9,803 bases of DNA from positions 1 through 9,803 of the forward strand of contig JAQGPK010000121.1 of the NCBI GenBank assembly GCA_028293095.1, written 5' to 3'. Shown here in pieces: positions 6,093 through 9,803 of the stretch. Position 1 is the stretch's first letter; every line of letters starts with the position of its first letter. Made by a program: the position numbers and the translations under genes. The notes beneath the pieces are model-generated. The model ran no database searches. It worked only from the letters and a program-made list of their open reading frames with translations, and had not been told where the DNA came from. Source of the DNA: Chlamydiia bacterium (GTDB lineage: Bacteria > Chlamydiota > Chlamydiia > Chlamydiales > FEN-1388).

Positions 6093-7307
6093 TTATTCTT
6101 TTTTCTCTTCAGTAATCGTTGTAGTGTGCGGCTTGTTAGTAACAGTTTCTATAAGGATAGTGTCCCAATTTTTGCGAATACCTAACCCTTTGAAAATAAG
6201 GGCTTCATTGTCTGCCTCTTTTCCACCATTTTGTGTAATTTCATTGAGTGTTTTGCAGAAAGTGCCTGCTTCTTGAATCGAAGGACAGAGGCCATTGCGG
6301 ACAAGCACATCCGGATAAGGCTCATGTGCAATTTGGATGGTAGGGATAGAAGCTAATGCAAATGTAGCGGCCATTCCTGTTTGATAGTACATCACAAGGT
6401 CGCAAAAAGTGAGAGCATCTATAGTTTTTAGCTTAGAAAACACAATTTGCGGCGCTGTTTTTGAGTCAGCTTTTGCTAGTTCTCGGAGTAGTTTGCCATC
6501 TGGATCACCTTCTTGAAGAGCTCGAGGGTGTTGCTGAAAAATAATGGTAAGTGAAGAAAGATCTTGAATTTTTTGGGAATTTCTTAAGATCTCACAAAAT
6601 TGAGGAAAGGCTTTTGTGAAATATTCACTATTGGCGCCCCCTGAATAGACCGCAAGGATTTGTTTAGGGTTTGTGATATTGTGTTCTTTCAAAAATGCTT
6701 CACGTCCCTTTACTTTTGCATCTGAAAAACGAGCTTTACGTAGCACAGTTGCCTCATCTAAAGGAAAATAGCCAAGACCTATTCTTTGAATTCCTTCAAG
6801 TTTGAGTTCTTTCTCTGGCGATTCAAGAATTTTTTCACCATTTTGTGCAAAATTGGAGTTTGCAAATAAAATACTATCTGCAAGTTTCATAATTTGAGCT
6901 GCCGTTTCAGAATAGCCACCTGGCACAAATGCTTCACTATTATCGTAATAGGCGATTTTTTTAACATGAGGGGCGATTGTATTGAGGGCAAGATATACTT
7001 TTTTGATAAATGGATGACCGACATCTGTAAGTACGTAAGTCGACTTACTGACCTTTTTGGCGACTGTTAGTGCCAGTTCATCAGCTTGTTCATCCGTGAG
7101 ATTCTTTAAATCACCTTGAATCTCTTTTGCAAAGTTTTGATAGGTTATTTTTCTTTTTTCAAAAGCATCAGTTGCCTTTTCAGCAGCTAAGACCTCGTAT
7201 GGAACTTTGTTTTTTTCAAGGACTTCGGCAAATTCTGTAAAATGTGCGCCTGCGGCAGGATGACATGAAATAAAAGATACGCTACAAATTAATGAAGTGA
7301 AACTCAT
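6093..7307 (-). CDS. hypothetical protein with GT-B glycosyltransferase-like features
   Basis: I cannot name this 404-residue protein. It opens with a hydrophobic strand running into CHPAAGAHF (15-23), then a helix and PYEVLAA, which reads like the first strand-helix-strand of a Rossmann-type half rather than a signal peptide, because no positive charge precedes it. Later come DVGHP (95-99), DNSEAFVPGGYSE (122-134), a strand with YSGG (211-214) where a second half could begin, QQHPRALQEGDPDG (258-271) and DLVMYYQTGMAATFALASIP (303-322). A [KQ]xHP motif followed by an aD.v...G...Ea...g.P segment is typical of GT-B enzymes such as UDP-GlcNAc 2-epimerases and glycerophosphotransferases. Neither donor nor acceptor can be told. 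The tail from about 390 is threonine- and lysine/glutamate-rich. The ATG at 7307 has AAGGAG 4 bases upstream. It lies 54 bases after hemCD in the same direction and has its own terminator. Confidence 0.8.
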   Translation of the reverse strand: MSFTSLICSVSFISCHPAAGAHFTEFAEVLEKNKVPYEVLAAEKATDAFEKRKITYQNFAKEIQGDLKNLTDEQADELALTVAKKVSKSTYVLTDVGHPFIKKVYLALNTIAPHVKKIAYYDNSEAFVPGGYSETAAQIMKLADSILFANSNFAQNGEKILESPEKELKLEGIQRIGLGYFPLDEATVLRKARFSDAKVKGREAFLKEHNITNPKQILAVYSGGANSEYFTKAFPQFCEILRNSQKIQDLSSLTIIFQQHPRALQEGDPDGKLLRELAKADSKTAPQIVFSKLKTIDALTFCDLVMYYQTGMAATFALASIPTIQIAHEPYPDVLVRNGLCPSIQEAGTFCKTLNEITQNGGKEADNEALIFKGLGIRKNWDTILIETVTNKPHTTTITEEKKE

Positions 7308-7361
7308 AATGCTCCTTATAGTTAGAATTAATTAATAACAAATTCTAGAGTTGTAGTTTTT

Positions 7362-8612
7362 TTATGTCAATGCTATTTGGCTGGTTACTTTGCCTTGGCA
7401 AGTAAAAATTTTACCTTCTGGGAGGTGGCTGTAAAAAGAGCGAAAGGCCTCAACCGTAGATGGGCTTGAAAAGAAAATTTCATCGTAGTCATCTAAATGA
7501 GGTAAAGGCTCTGGCTTCTTTGGTATGGTATCGTATAAGGGGCAATCAATAAAGCGAACACCCTCTTTGTTAAGGTAGTCAGCGATCACAGATCTTGACT
7601 TTGCAGAATGGGGCCAAAAAACTGTAGCATGACAAAGATCGAGCTGTTTTAGAGTGGCGACTATCCCTTCAGAGGATTCTTCTTGAGCTGTGACAATCAT
7701 TTCAAATCCATACTTTATCAGGTGTGCGGTTGTTGTTTTACCTACTGAAATGCAAGGAATTTTTGTGATGTGAGGATAGCTTGTTAGCGCGGCCTCGGTA
7801 AAATATTTGGCAGCCATTTTACTTGTGATAATGAGGTGGGTTGTGGAGTCAAGTGCATGAAGAGGGAGTGTTTCTTTGGGATAAGGTATCGTTTCTATAA
7901 AAGGGGTTGAGCTATCAAGGCCGGTATAGAGTACTTTATGGGTATTGATACACTCAAAGAGAGTTGCCATTTCTCGGTCATCACTACGCGCAATCACAGC
8001 AAGCTGTCCTTGATAGCGAGCAGTAGGACAGTCTAAGACGATGTGGTTAAGGTGGTCAACTTGCAGACGTATGAGGGCGGCCTTTGCGATCACGACACCA
8101 TCTACTTCATGCATTTCAAGTTTTTCGAGCCTTTTTTGAATGGTGCCTCGAATATCGACACATTCAAGATCGGGACGTAAGCTTTTGATAATGCTATCAC
8201 GCCTTTCAGAGGAGGTGGCAATTTTTGCGCCTGTCTGCAAGCTTTCTAGAGTATCGCCCTGTCTGAATACAATCGCATCTCTTGGATCGACACCTTTGGT
8301 GAGCGCGACTCTTCGAAGACCCGGAGGGAGTGGTACCGGAAGGTCTTTTGCAGAATGGATACTGATACGCACTGTACTTGCAAGTTGCATCTCATCAATT
8401 TCTTTTGTGAAGAAATCACCTTGTGGAAGGTTACGAAGAGATGTTTGTAAATCTTTATCGCCACAAGTTTCTATCCATGTAGGTATGAAGGCGACCTCTG
8501 GATGATACAACAGCAGCTCATCCAGAACTTCTTGAAGCTGTATTTTAGAAAGAGGAGAGGCTCTTGCCGCAACGCTAATAGCGTTAGCGGACGATTTGAC
8601 TGATGGCTTCAT
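7362..8612 (-). CDS. hemC: porphobilinogen deaminase (short form) fused to a uroporphyrinogen-III synthase-like domain
   Basis: The 416-residue protein joins two consecutive haem-pathway activities. Residues 12-220 match HemC domains 1 and 2: RASPLS (Arg17), FFTKEID (Lys70), HSAKDLP with the catalytic Asp90, TSSERR (Arg127, Arg128) and DIRGTIQKRL (Arg145, Arg151). HemC polymerises four porphobilinogens into hydroxymethylbilane. Domain 3, which normally carries the cysteine that holds the dipyrromethane cofactor, is missing. Residues about 226-416 resemble HemD, which closes and inverts ring D: ISVGKTTTAHLIKYGF (from 308) and FFSSPSTVEAF (380-390). It stops just after KVTSQIALT, about 25 residues short of usual HemD. 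C. trachomatis HemC (CT299) is also short, so loss of domain 3 looks lineage-wide, but I do not recall a fusion there. The ATG at 8612 lies 29 bases inside radA with weak GAGTGGG upstream; a TTG at 8624 is also in frame. Probably co-transcribed with radA. Confidence 0.9.
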   Translation of the reverse strand: MKPSVKSSANAISVAARASPLSKIQLQEVLDELLLYHPEVAFIPTWIETCGDKDLQTSLRNLPQGDFFTKEIDEMQLASTVRISIHSAKDLPVPLPPGLRRVALTKGVDPRDAIVFRQGDTLESLQTGAKIATSSERRDSIIKSLRPDLECVDIRGTIQKRLEKLEMHEVDGVVIAKAALIRLQVDHLNHIVLDCPTARYQGQLAVIARSDDREMATLFECINTHKVLYTGLDSSTPFIETIPYPKETLPLHALDSTTHLIITSKMAAKYFTEAALTSYPHITKIPCISVGKTTTAHLIKYGFEMIVTAQEESSEGIVATLKQLDLCHATVFWPHSAKSRSVIADYLNKEGVRFIDCPLYDTIPKKPEPLPHLDDYDEIFFSSPSTVEAFRSFYSHLPEGKIFTCQGKVTSQIALT

Positions 8613-9803
8613 CGACCCACTCAACGCTTACAAGTTCAATCTTATCACCAAGCTCTTTAATGGCGGACCCTTTCATATTTCTTTTCGGTACAATGCAGCG
8701 ACTGAATCCCATCTGAATACCTTCTTTAATGCGACTTTCAATACGATGGACGCCGCGGATTTCCCCTCCGAGGCCAACTTCACCGATCACAAGAGTTGCA
8801 GAGTCAATTTCGCGGTTACAAAAAGAGGAGGTAATCGCCATAAGCACGCCCAGATCTGCTGCTGGCTCTTGAATTCTAATGCCGCCTGTTACGGAGACAA
8901 AGACATCGCATTTGTAGAGTTGAAATTTAGCACGCTTTTCTAAAACTGCTAGAAGAAGTGCAAGTCGATTGGGATCGAGTCCCGCAGCTCTTCGTGACGG
9001 AGTTGGGAAAAATGTTTGAGTGACAAGCGACTGCACTTCTATGAGAATAGGCCGTGTGCCTTCAAGGGTTGGAATGACAACGGCGCCAATTGAGCCGCGC
9101 GTACGCTCCTCAAGAAATATTTGAGAGGGGTTGGTGACCTCTTCGAGTCCTTGCGAATTCATTTGAAAAATAGCGATTTCATCAGTTGGCCCAAAGCGAT
9201 TTTTGATCACTCGAAGAAGGCGGAGGTTTTGCTGCTTTTCCCCTTCAAAGTAGAGCACTGTATCTACAAGGTGCTCCAGAACTTTAGGTCCTGCAATTTC
9301 GCCTGATTTCGTGACGTGGCCAATCAGAAAAGTGGCGATATCAAGCGTTTTGGCAAGCTGCATAAAGGTTGCTGTTGACTCACGCACTTGTGAAACAGAG
9401 CCTGGTGCTGAGGGAATTTCTGCTTTATAGACGATTTGGATGGAGTCGACAATGAGAATCTGTGGGCGTACAAGCTCGACATGCTTAATGATTTGGGAGA
9501 CTTCTAGTTCATTCAGAAAGAAGATGTTTTCGCTTGAGACGTTGAGCCGTTTTGCACGCAGGGAGGTCTGTTCTAACGATTCTTCGCCAGATATATAGAG
9601 GACAGTGGCACCCAGATTTGCAAGGGCATTTCCTATTTGTAGGGCAATTGTTGATTTGCCAATTCCAGGATCGCCGCCAATCAAAGTAAGTGAACCTGGA
9701 ACGATGCCTCCACCGATGAGACGATCAAATTCTTTGAGATTTGTGGTGTAGCGAGGAAGGGCACGTGCTGTAATTTCTTTTAAGCGAACTGGTTTTGGAG
9801 GCT
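8584..9803 (-). CDS. radA: DNA repair protein RadA (Sms), N-terminus beyond window
   Basis: RadA is a RecA-like, hexameric DNA-dependent ATPase that helps branch migration and processing of recombination intermediates. The frame is open from 9801 to the TAA at 8584, giving 405 residues. The N-terminal four-cysteine zinc finger lies past the edge. Visible parts, in order: the linker before the ATPase (FDRLIGGGIVPGSLTL), Walker A GGDPGIGKST (codons near 9678-9650), Walker B ILIVDS (near 9459), the RadA-specific KNRFG (near 9204), and a C-terminal Lon-protease-like domain with VFVSVTGGIRIQEPAADLG and GEVGLGGEIRGV. The Lon-like domain serves as a structural and DNA-binding scaffold in this family, not as a protease. 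The TTG at 9684 is only the first possible start inside the window and is not the real start, since family sequence continues upstream. It is followed by overlapping hemCD, as in C. trachomatis radA-hemC (CT298-CT299). Confidence 0.96.
   Translation of the reverse strand, partial: PPKPVRLKEITARALPRYTTNLKEFDRLIGGGIVPGSLTLIGGDPGIGKSTIALQIGNALANLGATVLYISGEESLEQTSLRAKRLNVSSENIFFLNELEVSQIIKHVELVRPQILIVDSIQIVYKAEIPSAPGSVSQVRESTATFMQLAKTLDIATFLIGHVTKSGEIAGPKVLEHLVDTVLYFEGEKQQNLRLLRVIKNRFGPTDEIAIFQMNSQGLEEVTNPSQIFLEERTRGSIGAVVIPTLEGTRPILIEVQSLVTQTFFPTPSRRAAGLDPNRLALLLAVLEKRAKFQLYKCDVFVSVTGGIRIQEPAADLGVLMAITSSFCNREIDSATLVIGEVGLGGEIRGVHRIESRIKEGIQMGFSRCIVPKRNMKGSAIKELGDKIELVSVEWVDEAISQIVR

Noticed and set aside
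6034..6276. An 80-codon open frame on the plus strand
   Set aside because: It begins inside the terminator hairpin and then runs antisense through the end of the GT-B-like gene, without a ribosome binding site or family resemblance.
7240..7307. A possible signal peptide or lipoprotein signal at the start of the GT-B-like protein
   Set aside because: No positive charge precedes the hydrophobic stretch, and it is short and runs straight into a Rossmann-like strand and loop.
8140..8505. A 121-codon open frame on the plus strand
   Set aside because: It is antisense to the catalytic part of hemC, which is strongly conserved in the other frame.

Overview
The window looks like chromosome from a member of the phylum Chlamydiae. 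The basis is gene order plus one lineage-specific gene. Two adjacent ptsN genes, dut, accD, sodM, a short hemC and radA form a set that Chlamydia trachomatis also keeps together (its CT290-CT299 block), and a gene very similar to the chlamydial type III secretion chaperone Slc1 (CT043) sits among them. The arrangement differs from Chlamydiaceae: slc1 is inserted, the genes usually found between sodM and radA are absent, hemC is fused to a hemD-like domain, and two genes I cannot name fill the gap. This suggests an environmental, Parachlamydiales-like chlamydia, though the species cannot be read from the sequence.

Layout, left to right. Positions 1-2226 hold a leftward operon: accD, dut (overlapping the end of accD), ptsN_1 and a DNA-binding ptsN_2 cut by the window edge. 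It combines the first committed step of fatty acid synthesis, dUTP removal and two regulatory PTS-Ntr EIIA proteins. A divergent intergenic region (2227-2419) carries promoter candidates for accD and for the rightward chaperone gene slc1 (2420-2932). A strong hairpin at 2954-2984 separates slc1 from the convergent sodM (2992-3615) and probably works in both directions.

Positions 3675-7307 are the least explained part. A 754-residue protein is built of about five degenerate ~100-residue helical repeats followed by a tryptophan-containing C-terminal region of different character. Just upstream of it lies a perfect 21-bp inverted repeat whose gene-proximal arm contains the ribosome binding site. 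Upstream of that is a terminator, then a gene for a protein with GT-B-like features. Positions 7362-9803 hold hemCD and radA, with hemCD overlapping the end of radA.

The housekeeping genes are ordinary and intact as far as the window allows. The most interesting material is the repeat protein with its unusual leader, close to a type III chaperone gene; I infer that it may be a secreted effector, but nothing in the sequence proves it. No tRNA, rRNA, insertion sequence or CRISPR array was seen.
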